Under the pieces are notes generated by a model that ran no database searches, had not been told where the DNA came from, and was given only the letters and a program-made list of their open reading frames with translations. From positions 2,294,001 through 2,358,000 of the forward strand of contig NZ_CP022752.1 in assembly GCF_002263515.1 (NCBI RefSeq): 64,000 nt of DNA, read 5' to 3'. Shown in pieces: positions 12,758 to 22,685 of this stretch. The DNA is from Actinopolyspora erythraea (GTDB lineage: Bacteria; Actinomycetota; Actinomycetes; Mycobacteriales; Pseudonocardiaceae). The translations under genes and the position numbers were made by a program. Position 1 is the first letter of the stretch. Every line of letters starts with the position of its first letter.

Positions 12758-13915
12758 GTGACCGATCCGGGTCAGGGCGGTAACGGCGATGGCGCGGGCA
12801 CGGGGGCGGCCGGGGCGGCCCACTCGGCGGATCACACCAGCACGCCCGCCAGGGACGCTCAGCTGCTCGAACGGACCGTCTTCGAGGTCAAACGTGTGAT
12901 CGTCGGCCAGGACCGACTCGTGGAGCGCATTCTGGTGGGTCTGCTGGCGGGCGGACACATCCTGTTGGAGGGAATCCCGGGCGTCGCCAAGACACTGGCC
13001 GTGGAGACCTTCTCCACGGTGGTGGGCGGGAGTTTCTCCCGGCTGCAGTTCACGCCGGACCTCGTGCCCGCCGACCTGCTGGGGACCAGGATCTATCGAC
13101 AGGGCAGCGAACGGTTCGACGTCGAACTCGGCCCCGTCATGGCCAACTTCGTGCTGGCCGACGAGGTCAACCGGGCTCCGGCCAAGATCCAGTCGGCCCT
13201 GCTGGAGGTCATGGCCGAGCAGCACGTCTCCTTGGGCGGGCACAGCTATCCCACGCCCAAACCCTTCCAGGTGCTGGCCACGCAGAACCCCATCGAAAAC
13301 GAGGGAGTATACCCGTTGCCGGAGGCGCAGCGGGACCGCTTCCTGTTCAAGCTCCTGGTGGAGTACCCCACCGCCGAGGAGGAACGCGAGATCGTCTACC
13401 GGATGGGGGTCACCCCACCCGAACCGCAGACCGTGCTCGATCCGGCGGAGCTGACCCGGTTGCAGCGAGTGGCCTCCAACGTGTTCGTCCACCACGCTCT
13501 GGTCGACTACGTGGTCCGGCTGGTGCTGGCCACTCGTGGGCCGAACGAACACGGCCTGTCGGACATCGCCGCCTGGGTATCCTACGGTGCCTCGCCGCGC
13601 GCGACCCTCGGCGTCGTAGGGGCGGCTCGTGCGCTCGCCCTGCTGCGTGGCCGTGACTACGTGCTCCCCCAGGACGTCGTCGACGTGGTTCCTGACGTGT
13701 TCCGGCACCGCATCGTGCTGTCCTACGACGCGGTGGCCGACGGAGTCCCCGTGGACCACATCGTCAACCGGGTGCTGCAGACCGTTCCGCTGCCCCAGGT
13801 CTCCGCACGACCCCAGGGGCCCGCGCCGCAGAACGGGGCGCCGAACACCCCCGGCCCCGCGGTGACGGGAGCGGCGTACGGGCAGCAACCATCCCCCGGC
13901 ATCACCAACCAGTGA
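12758..13915 (+). CDS. moxR1: MoxR-type AAA+ ATPase
   Basis: A 385-residue MoxR ATPase. Walker A is LEGIPGVAKT near residue 70 and Walker B is FVLADEVNRA near residue 131. The family works with VWA proteins as a chaperone that activates or assembles envelope or metal-dependent complexes. The GTG at 12758 has TTGGAGG upstream. The next two genes, DUF58 and VWA, overlap head-to-tail, giving the classic MoxR-DUF58-VWA module. It corresponds in order to M. tuberculosis Rv1479. An unstructured Gly/Ala-rich N-terminus and a Pro-rich C-terminal tail flank the AAA+ core. Confidence 0.93.
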   Translation: MTDPGQGGNGDGAGTGAAGAAHSADHTSTPARDAQLLERTVFEVKRVIVGQDRLVERILVGLLAGGHILLEGIPGVAKTLAVETFSTVVGGSFSRLQFTPDLVPADLLGTRIYRQGSERFDVELGPVMANFVLADEVNRAPAKIQSALLEVMAEQHVSLGGHSYPTPKPFQVLATQNPIENEGVYPLPEAQRDRFLFKLLVEYPTAEEEREIVYRMGVTPPEPQTVLDPAELTRLQRVASNVFVHHALVDYVVRLVLATRGPNEHGLSDIAAWVSYGASPRATLGVVGAARALALLRGRDYVLPQDVVDVVPDVFRHRIVLSYDAVADGVPVDHIVNRVLQTVPLPQVSARPQGPAPQNGAPNTPGPAVTGAAYGQQPSPGITNQ

Positions 13916-13929
13916 GGAGCCGATTCGCC

Positions 13930-14868
13930 GTGTCGACTGGCGGTGACCGCCCCGAATGGGCGCCGCCCGCGTTGCACACCGGACGTGTTCGGGAAGCACT
14001 GCGCTCCCTGGAACTGACGGTGCGCGGCAGACTGGACGGCCTGCTGCAAGGCAATCACCTGGGGCTCGTCCCCGGGCCCGGTACGGAACCGGGAGAAGCC
14101 AGGACCTACCAGCCCGGGGACGACGTGCGCAGGATGGACTGGGCGGTGACCGCGCGCACCACCGAGCCGCACATCCGCGAGACGGTCGCCGACCGTGAGC
14201 TGGAAACCTGGGTGGCCGTGGACCTGTCCGCCAGCCTGGACTTCGGAACCGCGGGATGCACCAAGCGTGAGCTCGCGATAGCGGGACTCGCCGCGGTGGG
14301 ACACCTGACGGCGGGAGGCGGCAACCGGCTCGGTGCCGTGGTGTCCAACGGCCAGGAGCTCACCCGCGTCCCGGCCAGGGGCGGGACCGACTACGCGAGA
14401 GCGCTGCTCAGGCGGGTCGCCGAAGTGCCGCACCCGGAGGAGGGAGTACCGGGCGAGCTGGTTTCACTGGTGGAGGCGCTGCGCAGACCGCCGCGCAGGC
14501 GGGGGCTGGCCGTGGTGATCTCCGACTTCCTGGGGCGGATCGATTGGCAGCGGGCGATGCGCGGGCTGTCGGCGCGGCACTCGCTGCTGGCGATCGAGGT
14601 CGTCGATCCGCGCGACGTGGAACTTCCGAACGTGGGGACCGTCCAGTTGAGCGATCCCGAGACCGGCAAGCAACGCGAGGTGACCACCACACCATTGTTA
14701 CGACGTGAGTTCGCCGCCGCGGCGGCGGCACACCGGGAACGCGTCGCCACTGAGCTGAGGCGGGTGGGAGCGGCCCATCTGGTGCTGCGGACCGACTCGG
14801 ACTGGATCGCCGACATAGTCCGGTTCGTCGTCGCCCGCAAACGCGGCTGGTCCGGGGGAGTAGTTTGA
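13930..14868 (+). CDS. DUF58 domain protein
   Basis: A 312-residue member of the DUF58 family, which accompanies MoxR ATPases. It contains the family phrase YQPGDDVRRMDWAVTARTT and then WVAVDLSASLDFG, the start of a VWA-like fold with a DxSxS metal-site pattern. GTG at 13930 is preferred over GTG 13912 because GAGGAG lies upstream of it. It overlaps the following VWA gene by one base. It matches Rv1480 by order. Likely a partner or adaptor of the MoxR chaperone. Confidence 0.9.
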   Translation: MSTGGDRPEWAPPALHTGRVREALRSLELTVRGRLDGLLQGNHLGLVPGPGTEPGEARTYQPGDDVRRMDWAVTARTTEPHIRETVADRELETWVAVDLSASLDFGTAGCTKRELAIAGLAAVGHLTAGGGNRLGAVVSNGQELTRVPARGGTDYARALLRRVAEVPHPEEGVPGELVSLVEALRRPPRRRGLAVVISDFLGRIDWQRAMRGLSARHSLLAIEVVDPRDVELPNVGTVQLSDPETGKQREVTTTPLLRREFAAAAAAHRERVATELRRVGAAHLVLRTDSDWIADIVRFVVARKRGWSGGVV

Positions 14869-15851
14869 TGCCCAGTCTGAGCGGATTCACCAGCCCGGCG
14901 TGGTTCCTGCTGCTGATCCTGGTGGGCGTTCTCATCGCCGGATACCTGTGGGCCCAGCGCCGACGCAGGCGCAGCACGATGCGCTTCAGCAATCTCGCGC
15001 TACTGGACCGCGTCGCCCCCAGCCGCCAGGGATGGCCCAAGCACGTGCCGATGGCTCTGCTCGGTGTGGCGCTGGTCCTGTTGACCGTGGGGCTGGCCGG
15101 TCCCACCTCGGAGCAGCGTGTTCCCCGCAATCGGGCCACCGTGCTGCTGACGATGGACGTCTCGCTGTCCATGAAGGCCCAGGACGTCAGCCCCAGCCGG
15201 TTGCGCGCCGCCAAGCAGGCGGCCAAGGAGTTCGCCGACAAGCTCACCCCGGGGATCAACCTCGGGCTGGTCTCCTTCGCCGGTACCGCCACCGTGATGG
15301 TCATGCCCACCACGGACCGGCCCAGCGTCAAGCAGGCCATCGACAGCCTCCAGTTGTCCGAGGCCACCGCCACGGGGGAGGGGATCAAGGCTTCGCTGTC
15401 GGCCATCGACTCCTTCGGGAGGATGATCGGCGGAGGGCAGGGGCCGCCACCGGCCAGGATCGTGCTGATGGCCGACGGTGGGCAGACCATCCCGCGTGAG
15501 CTGGACGCGCCGCGCGGGGCCTACACGCAGGCGAAGGCCGCCAAGCAGGCCGGGATTCCCATCTCCACCATCTCGTTCGGCACCGAGCACGGCAGCATCC
15601 GGATCCAGGGGCAGCGCCAGCCGGTTGAGGTCGACGACCAGGCCATGCGGCGGATCTCCGAACTCTCCGGGGGTGAGTTCTACAAGGCGGCCAGCGCTGA
15701 GCAGCTGCGGCAGGTCTACGACACGCTGCAGGAGCAGATCGGTTACGAGGTCAAGCGGACCGACGCGAGCAAACCGTGGTTCGTGCTGGGGACGTTGGCC
15801 GCGATCGTGGCGGCGGGTGCGGCACTGCTGGTGGGGCAGCGGTTGCCCTGA
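14868..15851 (+). CDS. VWA domain membrane protein
   Basis: A 327-residue BatA/YehP-like protein. The N-terminal membrane segment (about 9-27) is followed by an Arg-rich stop, a second hydrophobic segment near 60-80, then a von Willebrand A domain with the MIDAS motif MDVSLSM. A C-terminal hydrophobic helix near the end anchors it again. It faces out of or across the membrane and is expected to be served by the MoxR/DUF58 pair. The ATG at 14868 shares a base with the DUF58 stop and has GGGGGAG upstream. It corresponds to Rv1481 by order. Confidence 0.9.
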   Translation: MPSLSGFTSPAWFLLLILVGVLIAGYLWAQRRRRRSTMRFSNLALLDRVAPSRQGWPKHVPMALLGVALVLLTVGLAGPTSEQRVPRNRATVLLTMDVSLSMKAQDVSPSRLRAAKQAAKEFADKLTPGINLGLVSFAGTATVMVMPTTDRPSVKQAIDSLQLSEATATGEGIKASLSAIDSFGRMIGGGQGPPPARIVLMADGGQTIPRELDAPRGAYTQAKAAKQAGIPISTISFGTEHGSIRIQGQRQPVEVDDQAMRRISELSGGEFYKAASAEQLRQVYDTLQEQIGYEVKRTDASKPWFVLGTLAAIVAAGAALLVGQRLP

Positions 15852-15884
15852 GCGGTGGGCGGATCATCCGGCACGCCGTCGCGC

Positions 15885-15916
15885 GTTACCGCCGAGCTCG
15901 GCGGAGTGGCGGTAAC
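15885..15916 (+). promoter_or_regulatory. competing hairpins directly before mgtC
   Basis: GTTACCGCC (15885-15893) can pair with GGCGGTAAC (15908-15916). Alternatively, the 16-base palindrome CCGCCGAGCTCGGCGG (15889-15904) can fold on itself. The two structures exclude each other, and the block ends 8 bases before the mgtC start. It may be the terminator of the moxR operon, an operator, or a leader switch. Confidence 0.4.
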
Positions 15917-15924
15917 TTCGGTGG

Positions 15925-16644
15925 ATGACCTCGTCGATCACGGGTCTCGGTGAGCTGCCGCTGCTCGTCGAGCTGGGGGCGGCCCTGTTGCTGTCCAGCC
16001 TGATCGGCCTGGAGCGGGAGGTTCGCGCCAAAAGCGCGGGCCTGCGCACGCACGCGCTGGTCGGCGTCGGTGCCGCGCTGTTCGTGCTGGTGTCCAAGTA
16101 CGGTTTCCTCGACACCCTGACCTGGCCCAACGTGCAACTCGGTCCGTCCAGGGTGGCAGCGCAGATCGTCTCCGGAATCGGCTTCATCGGTGGCGGGCTC
16201 ATCTTCGTTCGTCGTGACGCCGTTCGGGGGCTGACCACGGCCGCCACGGTGTGGGTGGTGGCGGCCGTGGGGATGGCCTGCGGTGGTGGGCTGTTGCTGC
16301 TGGCGGCGGCGACCACGCTGGCGCACTTCATCGTGGTGGTCGGTTACCAGCGACTGGTGGCGGTGCTGCGAGGGGCGATGCGAGAGCCTCGGGTCGTGCG
16401 CATCGGCTACCTGGACGGGCACGGGGTGCTGCGCAACGTGCTGACGTTGTGCACCAGTCGGGGTTGGGCCGTGCTGGACCTGCAGGTCGAGCGGGAGGAC
16501 AGCGACGACGACCAGCAGCGCACCGCGGTGGTGGCGCTGCGGCTGCGTGGTAAGCACGACGTTTCCGGACTGGTCGACGAGCTGGCCGTGCTGCCCGGGG
16601 TGCTGCACGCTTCGGCGGGTGACTCGGGCGAGAACGGGTTCTAG
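15925..16644 (+). CDS. mgtC: MgtC/SapB family membrane protein
   Basis: A 239-residue protein. The N-terminal part has about four to five membrane helices and the family signatures LIGLEREVRAKSAGLRTHALV and IGFIGGGLIF. The cytosolic C-terminal domain, about 90 residues, is ACT-like. MgtC proteins help intracellular or low-magnesium growth and modulate ATP synthase or membrane potential. It sits inside a gene block otherwise conserved with mycobacteria, where Rv1482c is found instead. Its end overlaps tail-to-tail with the minus-strand FAD/Fe-S gene. Confidence 0.88.
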   Translation: MTSSITGLGELPLLVELGAALLLSSLIGLEREVRAKSAGLRTHALVGVGAALFVLVSKYGFLDTLTWPNVQLGPSRVAAQIVSGIGFIGGGLIFVRRDAVRGLTTAATVWVVAAVGMACGGGLLLLAAATTLAHFIVVVGYQRLVAVLRGAMREPRVVRIGYLDGHGVLRNVLTLCTSRGWAVLDLQVEREDSDDDQQRTAVVALRLRGKHDVSGLVDELAVLPGVLHASAGDSGENGF

Positions 16645-19568
16645 TTCCCCCGTGCTGTTCCAGGGGGATCCTCGGCGTCGCCCTTCGTGGCGACCCCCAG
16701 CGTGCGCGCCAGCAGGTTCGCCAGGTGGAGGGGCTCGCTGTCGGTGGCGTGCCGGAGTTGGGTCCGGCAGCTGAACCCGTCGGCGAGTACCGTCGTGTCG
16801 TCTCCCGCCGTGCGTACTTGCGGCAGCAGGCTGTCCTCGGCACAGGCCATCGACACCTCGTAGTGGCCGCGTTCGAAACCGAAGTTGCCCGCCAGTCCGC
16901 AGCACCCGGAGTCCAGCACCCGCGTGCGCAACCCGGTGGCCTCCACCGCGGCGCGGTCCTGCTCGAAGCCGGACTCGGCGTACTGGTGGCAGTGCACCTG
17001 CACCAGCGCCTGCCCGCTCGTGCCGGGACTGTCCCGCCGCCACAGGTCCCGTCGCGGCGCTACCTGTTCGGCGAACGTGGTGACCGCCGCGGCCATGGCG
17101 TCCACGTCCTCGTCGTCGGGACACAGTTCGAGCGCGTCGTTGCGCAGGAAGGCGGTGCAGCTGGGTTCCAGTCCCACCAGCGGCACTCCCGCTCGTGTCC
17201 GGGGCCCCAGCCGGCGTGCGGTGCGGCGGACCACTTCTCGGGCGATGCCGAGTTGTCCGGTGGAGTGCCAGGTCAGCCCGCAGCACACGGGGCCCGGGGG
17301 CAACTCGACCCGGTGTCCCAGTCGGCGCAGTACCGCGATCGCGTCCAGGCCGAGGTCCGGTTCGAGGTAGTTGGTGAACGTGTCCGGCAGCAGCACCACC
17401 GCTTCGCCGTCGGCACCGGGGTCGCCGCTTTCACGGTACCGTTCGCGCAGGGTTCGCGGTGCCAGTGGAGGCAGTTCCCGTTCGGCGGTTATGCCGCCGA
17501 GCCGTTTGAGCAGCGGGGCGAGTTTGCCCCGCGTGATCCGGTTGGCCAGGCCCGGTGTCCGACTGGCGATGCGAAGCCACAGCGGCAGGAAGCCCATCGA
17601 GTAGTGGCTGGCCGGGCGTGGCCGGTGGTGGTAGTGCCGGTGCAGGAACTCGGCTTTGTAGGAGGCCATGTCCACGCCCACCGGGCAGTCGGTTTTGCAG
17701 CCCTTGCAGGACAGACACAGGTCCAGCGCTTCGCGCACCTGGGGGGAGCGCCAGCCGCCCCGTATGGTCTGGCCCGCCAGCATCTCGAACAGCAGGTGGG
17801 CCCGGCCGCGTGTGGAGTGTTTCTCGTCGCGCGTGGCCCGGTAGCTCGGACACATCACCCCGCCCGAGGTGTTGAGGCACTTGCCCATTCCCACGCACCT
17901 CCGGGTGGCGGGGGCGAGGTCCCCGTCGTCGGGCCGCAGCGCCAGGGTGGTTCTGCTGGGGATGCGGGGTGGTGCCACCAGTAGTCGCAGATCACCGTCC
18001 ACCGGCTCCGGCCGGGTCAGCACGCCGGGGTTGTGCAGCCCGTCGGGGTCGAACGCGGTTTTGAAGCGTTCGAAGGCCGCCAGCATCGGCCGCGGGTACA
18101 TCTGGGACAGCAGTTCCGAGCGGGCCCGACCGTCGCCGTGCTCTCCGGACAGGGAGCCGCCGTGTGCCACGGTCAGCTCGGCGGCTGACTCCAGGAAGCT
18201 GCGGTAGTCGGCCGCGCCGGCACGTGACATCAGGTCGAAGTCGATGCGCACGTGCACGCATCCGTCCCCGTAGTGGCCGTAGCTGACTCCGTGGTAGCCG
18301 AAACGTCGCAGCAGCTCGTCGAACTCGCGCAGGTACGCGCCGAGGTTGCGCGGTGGGACGGCGGCGTCCTCCCAGCCGGACCACCGTTCCGAACCATCGG
18401 CCATCCGGGTGGCGTAACCGGAGCCCTCCTCCCGGATCTTCCACAACGCGGCCATGTGTCGCGGGTCGGTGTGCACCGCGGTGGTGGCGCGGGTGCCGAA
18501 GGAGTTCGCGATCGTTTCCGCGGCCTGTCGGGCCGTGTCCTGGTCGGTACCACCGGTTTCGACCAGCAGCCAGCTCCTCGCCTCGGGCAGCAGGGACAGC
18601 GCCGGTGAGCTGGGGTTGCGATCCCTGACGACGTCGACCAGTTCGCCGCTGACTCCCTCGATGGCGAGCGTGTCCCGTTCGAGCAGGTGGGTGACTTCGT
18701 CGGCGGCCGCGTAGGTGTTGTCGAAGCCCAGTACCACCATCGCGCGGGCGGCGGGGAGGTCGACCAGTTCCACTGTGGCGGACAGGATCGTCGCGCAGGT
18801 TCCCTCCGAGCCGACCAGGGCCCGCGCGAGGTGGAACCCGTTCTCGGGCAGCAGTTGCTCCAGGTTGTAGCCGGAGACGCGTCTGGGCAGCTCGGGCATG
18901 TTCTCGCGCAGGTTCGCGCCGAATTCCTCGGCCAGCCCGCGCAGCTGGTGGTACAGCCTTCCGGTGCGGTCGCCCCGTGCGCACAGGGCGTCCAGTGTGC
19001 CCGGTGGGGTGGGGCCGAGTGTCAGGCGGGTGCCGTCGGTGAGCAGCACGTCCAGCTCGTGGACGTTGTCCACCGTTTTCCCCCAGGCCACCGAGTGGGT
19101 GCCGCAGGAGTTGTTGCCGATCATGCCGCCGAGGGTGCAGCGGCTGTGGGTGGAGGGATCGGGGCCGAAGGTCAGTCCGTACGGCTGCGCGGCCGCGCGC
19201 AGCGTGTCCAGCACCACCCCGGGTTGTACCCGGGCGAGTCGCCGGTCGGGATCCAGGTGTTCGATCCGGTTCATGTGTCGGGAGAAGTCCAGTACCAGGC
19301 CGGGGCCCATGGCGTTGCCCGCGATGCTGGTTCCCGCGCCCCGCGAGGTGACCGAGAGTCCGTGCTCCCGTGCCACGGCGAGCGTGGCCGCCACGTCGGA
19401 GGCGTGGCGGGGAAACACCACACCGGCGGGCACCTGCCGGTAGTTGGAGGCGTCGGTGGCGTACAGGGCGCGGGTGCCCGGGTCGAAGCGGGCCTGCCCC
19501 GAGAGCGCGGAACGCAGCGGGGCCGCGAACTCCGAGAGGTCCGCGGCGGTGGGGGCCGTTCTGCTCAA
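16641..19568 (-). CDS. FAD-linked oxidase fused to Fe-S/CCG domain (D-2-hydroxyacid dehydrogenase type)
   Basis: A 975-residue fusion. The N-terminal half is a FAD_binding_4 and FAD-oxidase C domain (motifs RGAGTSIAGNAMG, GMIGNNSCGTHS, SGEHGDGRARS). It is followed by a ferredoxin domain with CVGMGKCLNTSGGVMCPSY and CLSCKGCKTDCPVG, then the CCG domain (CCGLTWHSTG, GCCGLAGNFG). This is the GlcD-GlcF-type fusion of YdiJ, which oxidises D-2-hydroxyglutarate or D-lactate and passes electrons to the respiratory chain. The TTG at 19568 is chosen because GGGAGGAGG lies 7 bases upstream; the frame from 19766 is unsupported. It ends 4 bases inside mgtC. Confidence 0.92.
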   Translation of the reverse strand: MSRTAPTAADLSEFAAPLRSALSGQARFDPGTRALYATDASNYRQVPAGVVFPRHASDVAATLAVAREHGLSVTSRGAGTSIAGNAMGPGLVLDFSRHMNRIEHLDPDRRLARVQPGVVLDTLRAAAQPYGLTFGPDPSTHSRCTLGGMIGNNSCGTHSVAWGKTVDNVHELDVLLTDGTRLTLGPTPPGTLDALCARGDRTGRLYHQLRGLAEEFGANLRENMPELPRRVSGYNLEQLLPENGFHLARALVGSEGTCATILSATVELVDLPAARAMVVLGFDNTYAAADEVTHLLERDTLAIEGVSGELVDVVRDRNPSSPALSLLPEARSWLLVETGGTDQDTARQAAETIANSFGTRATTAVHTDPRHMAALWKIREEGSGYATRMADGSERWSGWEDAAVPPRNLGAYLREFDELLRRFGYHGVSYGHYGDGCVHVRIDFDLMSRAGAADYRSFLESAAELTVAHGGSLSGEHGDGRARSELLSQMYPRPMLAAFERFKTAFDPDGLHNPGVLTRPEPVDGDLRLLVAPPRIPSRTTLALRPDDGDLAPATRRCVGMGKCLNTSGGVMCPSYRATRDEKHSTRGRAHLLFEMLAGQTIRGGWRSPQVREALDLCLSCKGCKTDCPVGVDMASYKAEFLHRHYHHRPRPASHYSMGFLPLWLRIASRTPGLANRITRGKLAPLLKRLGGITAERELPPLAPRTLRERYRESGDPGADGEAVVLLPDTFTNYLEPDLGLDAIAVLRRLGHRVELPPGPVCCGLTWHSTGQLGIAREVVRRTARRLGPRTRAGVPLVGLEPSCTAFLRNDALELCPDDEDVDAMAAAVTTFAEQVAPRRDLWRRDSPGTSGQALVQVHCHQYAESGFEQDRAAVEATGLRTRVLDSGCCGLAGNFGFERGHYEVSMACAEDSLLPQVRTAGDDTTVLADGFSCRTQLRHATDSEPLHLANLLARTLGVATKGDAEDPPGTARGN

Positions 19569-19913
19569 CGCGAGGCCTCCTCCCGGGCGGCGGGCCACCG
19601 GTATCGTGCCGGAAATCGGTGTCCGCCCGATGTGGTCTCGATCGACGCTGTTCACGGGCATGTTACCGGCCGGGCGTCGGTTGTCGCCTCCCAGTCCGGT
19701 GCCGGTGGGGACCGTCGTGGTGACGAGGGTGCTTCCGGCGCTGCGGTGGACGGCGGTTCTTCTCACCGAGGGCGGGATCCGTTCGTCGTCGCACCACGTC
19801 CGATCCGATGTCGGAGCGCATCGGTGCGGCCGATAGCCTCAGCGAGGGTTCGGGTGAACACCGTTGGACGACGAACGGCGGTTGACAGTGCTTTTCGAAG
19901 GGGAGTTGCGGCA
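19569..19913. other. divergent intergenic region
   Basis: About 345 bases between the minus-strand dehydrogenase and plus-strand fabG. It must hold both promoters. TTGACA at 19882-19887 is a possible -35 box, but it is close to the fabG start and no good -10 follows. I see no repeat here. Confidence 0.4.
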
Positions 19914-20618
19914 GTGACACGGTCCGTGTTGGTCACCGGCGGCAATCGGGGTATCGGACTGGCGATAGCCCAGGCGTTCCAGGAGGCCGGTGACAACGTG
20001 GCGGTCACCCATCGTGGGTCGGGAGCGCCGGAGGGGATGCTCGGTGTGCGGTGCGATGTGACCGATCCCGAGCAGGTGACGGCCGCTTTCGACGAGGTCG
20101 AGGCCGCTCACGGAAGGGTGGAGGTGGTGGTGGCCAACGCGGGCATCACCGACGACGGATTGCTGTTGCGCATGGGGGAGCAGCAGTTCCAGCGGGTCGT
20201 GGACGCCAACCTCACCGGCGCCTACCGGGTGGCCAAACGCGCGGCCAGCAGCATGCTGCGCAACAGGAAAGGGCGGATGATCTTCATCTCGTCCACCGTC
20301 GCCCTTTCCGGCGCGCCCGGTCAGGCGAACTACGCGGCGAGCAAGGCCGGGTTGATCGGTTTCGCACGCTCGTTGGCCCGCGAACTCGGCTCACGCGGTA
20401 TCACCTCCAACGTGGTCACACCGGGATTCGTGGCCACCGACATGACCGAGGAGCTGTCCGAGGAGCGCAAGCAGCAGATCCTCGATCAGGTTCCGTTGGG
20501 GCGTTACGCCGAACCGGACGAGGTCGCGGGGGCCGTGCGGTGGTTGGCCTCGGAAAGCGCTGGCTATGTCACCGGAGCGGTCATCCCGGTCGACGGTGGG
20601 GTCGGTATGGGGCACTGA
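19914..20618 (+). CDS. fabG: 3-oxoacyl-ACP reductase (MabA type)
   Basis: A 234-residue short-chain dehydrogenase. The NADPH loop is TGGNRGIG (about 8-15). The catalytic residues are Ser127, Tyr140 and Lys144 (GAPGQANYAASKAG). It reduces 3-oxoacyl-ACP in fatty acid elongation. The GTG at 19914 is preceded by AAGGGGAG. It directly precedes inhA, as in M. tuberculosis (Rv1483-Rv1484), so it is the FAS-II reductase rather than one of the many general SDRs. Confidence 0.92.
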   Translation: MTRSVLVTGGNRGIGLAIAQAFQEAGDNVAVTHRGSGAPEGMLGVRCDVTDPEQVTAAFDEVEAAHGRVEVVVANAGITDDGLLLRMGEQQFQRVVDANLTGAYRVAKRAASSMLRNRKGRMIFISSTVALSGAPGQANYAASKAGLIGFARSLARELGSRGITSNVVTPGFVATDMTEELSEERKQQILDQVPLGRYAEPDEVAGAVRWLASESAGYVTGAVIPVDGGVGMGH

Positions 20619-20753
20619 CCGTTCCGAGGTGTCGGTGTCGCGCCCGGTTCGTTCGCCGCTGTCCTTCCGCTGGGGTCGTGCGTGAGGGCTGGGCACGTCG
20701 TGGCACCCCTTCCGATCCGAGAGCAAACAACGATCAGTAGAAGGAAGCGGCAA

Positions 20754-21521
20754 GTGAGTGGACTGCTGGAAGGCAAACGAATCCTGATCACCGGTGTGAT
20801 CACCGACTCCTCGATCGCGTTTCACACGGCCAGGGTCGCCCAGCAACAGGGGGCCCAGGTGGTGCTCACCGGGTTCGGGCGACTCAAGCTGGTGGAGCGG
20901 ATCGCCGCCAGACTGCCCGAGAAGGCACCGGTGATCGAGCTGGACGTCACCAACGACCAGCACCTGGCCGGTCTGGCCGATTCGGTCTCCGAACACGTCG
21001 ACGGTCTCGACGGTGTGGTTCATTCGATCGGCTACGCTCCCGAATCCTGCCTGGGGGCGGACTTCATGGCCGCGCCGTGGGAGGACGTCTCCACCACGCT
21101 GCAGATCTCGGCGTACTCGTTGAACTCTCTGACCAGGGCATGCCTGCCCTTGCTGGGCGAGGGCTCCTCCGTGGTGGGGATGGATTTCGACGCCCGGGTG
21201 GCCTGGCCCGCCTACGACTGGATGGGGGTGGCCAAGGCTGCCCTGGAGTCCACCTCGCGGTACCTGGCGCGCGAGCTCGGTCCGCGCGGTATCCGGGTCA
21301 ACCTGGTCAGCGCGGGCCCGGTCCGCACCATGGCCGCCAAGTCGATCCCGGGATTCCAGCAGCTGGAGGACACCTGGGGCGAGCGCGCCCCGTTGGGGTG
21401 GGATGTGGAGGATCCGGAGCCGGTGGGGCGAACCGTGTGCACCGTGCTGTCGGACTGGCTTCCGAAGACCACCGGTTCCATGATCATGACCGACGGCGGG
21501 TTCCACGCGCTGGGAGCCTGA
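20754..21521 (+). CDS. inhA: enoyl-ACP reductase (NADH), InhA type
   Basis: A 255-residue enoyl-ACP reductase, the last step of each fatty-acid elongation round. The loop [10 protein letters not shown] is the typical FabI/InhA cofactor motif. The catalytic Tyr154 and Lys161 lie in [13 protein letters not shown]. Ser91 (VHSIGY) equals the InhA serine changed in isoniazid-resistant mycobacteria. The GTG at 20754 has AGAAGGAAG upstream. It is in an operon with fabG and is followed by a hairpin before hemH. Confidence 0.94.
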   Translation: MSGLLEGKRILITGVITDSSIAFHTARVAQQQGAQVVLTGFGRLKLVERIAARLPEKAPVIELDVTNDQHLAGLADSVSEHVDGLDGVVHSIGYAPESCLGADFMAAPWEDVSTTLQISAYSLNSLTRACLPLLGEGSSVVGMDFDARVAWPAYDWMGVAKAALESTSRYLARELGPRGIRVNLVSAGPVRTMAAKSIPGFQQLEDTWGERAPLGWDVEDPEPVGRTVCTVLSDWLPKTTGSMIMTDGGFHALGA

Positions 21522-21522
21522 C

Positions 21523-21547
21523 CACCGGAGGGGTTCGCCCCTCGGTG
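21523..21547 (+). terminator. hairpin between inhA and hemH
   Basis: CACCG-AGGGG pairs with CCCCT-CGGTG around a TTCG tetraloop, with one bulged G at 21528. It starts 2 bases after the inhA stop. Confidence 0.6.
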
Positions 21548-21621
21548 AGGAGGGGCACATCGGGCTCGGCCGCGCACCCCACCTGTGCGGCCGAGAGCTC
21601 TCCCCGACCTATCATGGTCGC

Positions 21622-22662
21622 GTGAACAGCTCGGATGACGTTGATGCGCTGCTGTACCTCTCCTTCGGTGGCCCGGAAGGACACGAGGAGGTACGGCCTT
21701 TCCTGGAAAACGTGACTCGCGGTCGCAACGTTCCCCCGGAACGGCTCGACGAGGTAGCCGAGCATTACCACCACTTCGGCGGTGTGTCACCGCTCAACCG
21801 CCTCAATCGCGACATCATGAGCTCCCTGGAGGGGGAGCTCGTCGAGCGTGGGCTGAACCTGCCGGTGTATTTCGGCAACCGCAACTGGCACCCGATGGTC
21901 GAGGACACCGTCGAGCGAATGGCCGCCGACGGGGTGCGGCGGGCCCTGGTGTTCGCCACCTCCGCGTGGGGTGGTTACTCGGGGTGTCGGCAGTACCACG
22001 AGGACATCGCGCGAGCCAGAGATGCGGTCGGGCAACAACGGGCTCCCGAGTTGGTCAAGCTCCGGCAGTTCTACGACCACCCGTTGTTCGTCGCCGCCAA
22101 CGCCGACGCGGTGACGCGTGCCTACTCCCACCTGCCCGAGGACGTTCGTGCCCAGGCCCGGTTGGTGTTCACGGCCCACTCGGTCCCGTTGAGCGCGGAG
22201 GAGCGAAGCGGCGCCGACGGGCGCCCGCAGTGGTACTCCAGGCAGGTTCACGAGTCCGCCCGCCTGGTCGCCGAGGCCGTCGGTGTCACCGGATACGACG
22301 TGGTCTGGCAGTCCCGCTCCGGCCCGGCGAGCGTGCCGTGGCTGGAGCCCGACGTCTGTGACCACCTGGAGCAGCTGTCGACCAGGGGAGTGCCCGCCGT
22401 GGTCACCAGCCCCCTCGGTTTCGTCTCCGACCACCTCGAGGTGATCTGGGACCTGGACAACGAGGCCGCGGAGAAGGCCGGGGAGCTCGGGATGGGCTTC
22501 GCCCGTGCCGACACCGCCGGTACGGATCCCCGCTACGCGCGGATGATCGCCGAACTGATCTCCGAGCACGTCGAGAACCAGCGGGTTCGTAAGCTGTCCC
22601 CGCTGGTCGCTGCGGGCTGCACGGCCAACGGCCAGTTGTGCGTGGCGCAGGGGTGCTGCTGA
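21622..22662 (+). CDS. hemH: ferrochelatase (coproporphyrin III type)
   Basis: A 346-residue ferrochelatase that inserts Fe2+ into coproporphyrin III in the actinobacterial heme pathway (also named cpfC). The N-terminal [15 protein letters not shown], the central [15 protein letters not shown] and the catalytic FTAHSVPLS segments are all family signatures. The C-terminus ends in [15 protein letters not shown], which supplies the cysteines of the [2Fe-2S] cluster known in actinobacterial enzymes. The GTG at 21622 gives the usual N-terminus. The position after inhA matches hemZ of M. tuberculosis. Confidence 0.95.
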   Translation: MNSSDDVDALLYLSFGGPEGHEEVRPFLENVTRGRNVPPERLDEVAEHYHHFGGVSPLNRLNRDIMSSLEGELVERGLNLPVYFGNRNWHPMVEDTVERMAADGVRRALVFATSAWGGYSGCRQYHEDIARARDAVGQQRAPELVKLRQFYDHPLFVAANADAVTRAYSHLPEDVRAQARLVFTAHSVPLSAEERSGADGRPQWYSRQVHESARLVAEAVGVTGYDVVWQSRSGPASVPWLEPDVCDHLEQLSTRGVPAVVTSPLGFVSDHLEVIWDLDNEAAEKAGELGMGFARADTAGTDPRYARMIAELISEHVENQRVRKLSPLVAAGCTANGQLCVAQGCC

Positions 22663-22685
22663 GCGCTCGGCCGGTGTGACCTCCT

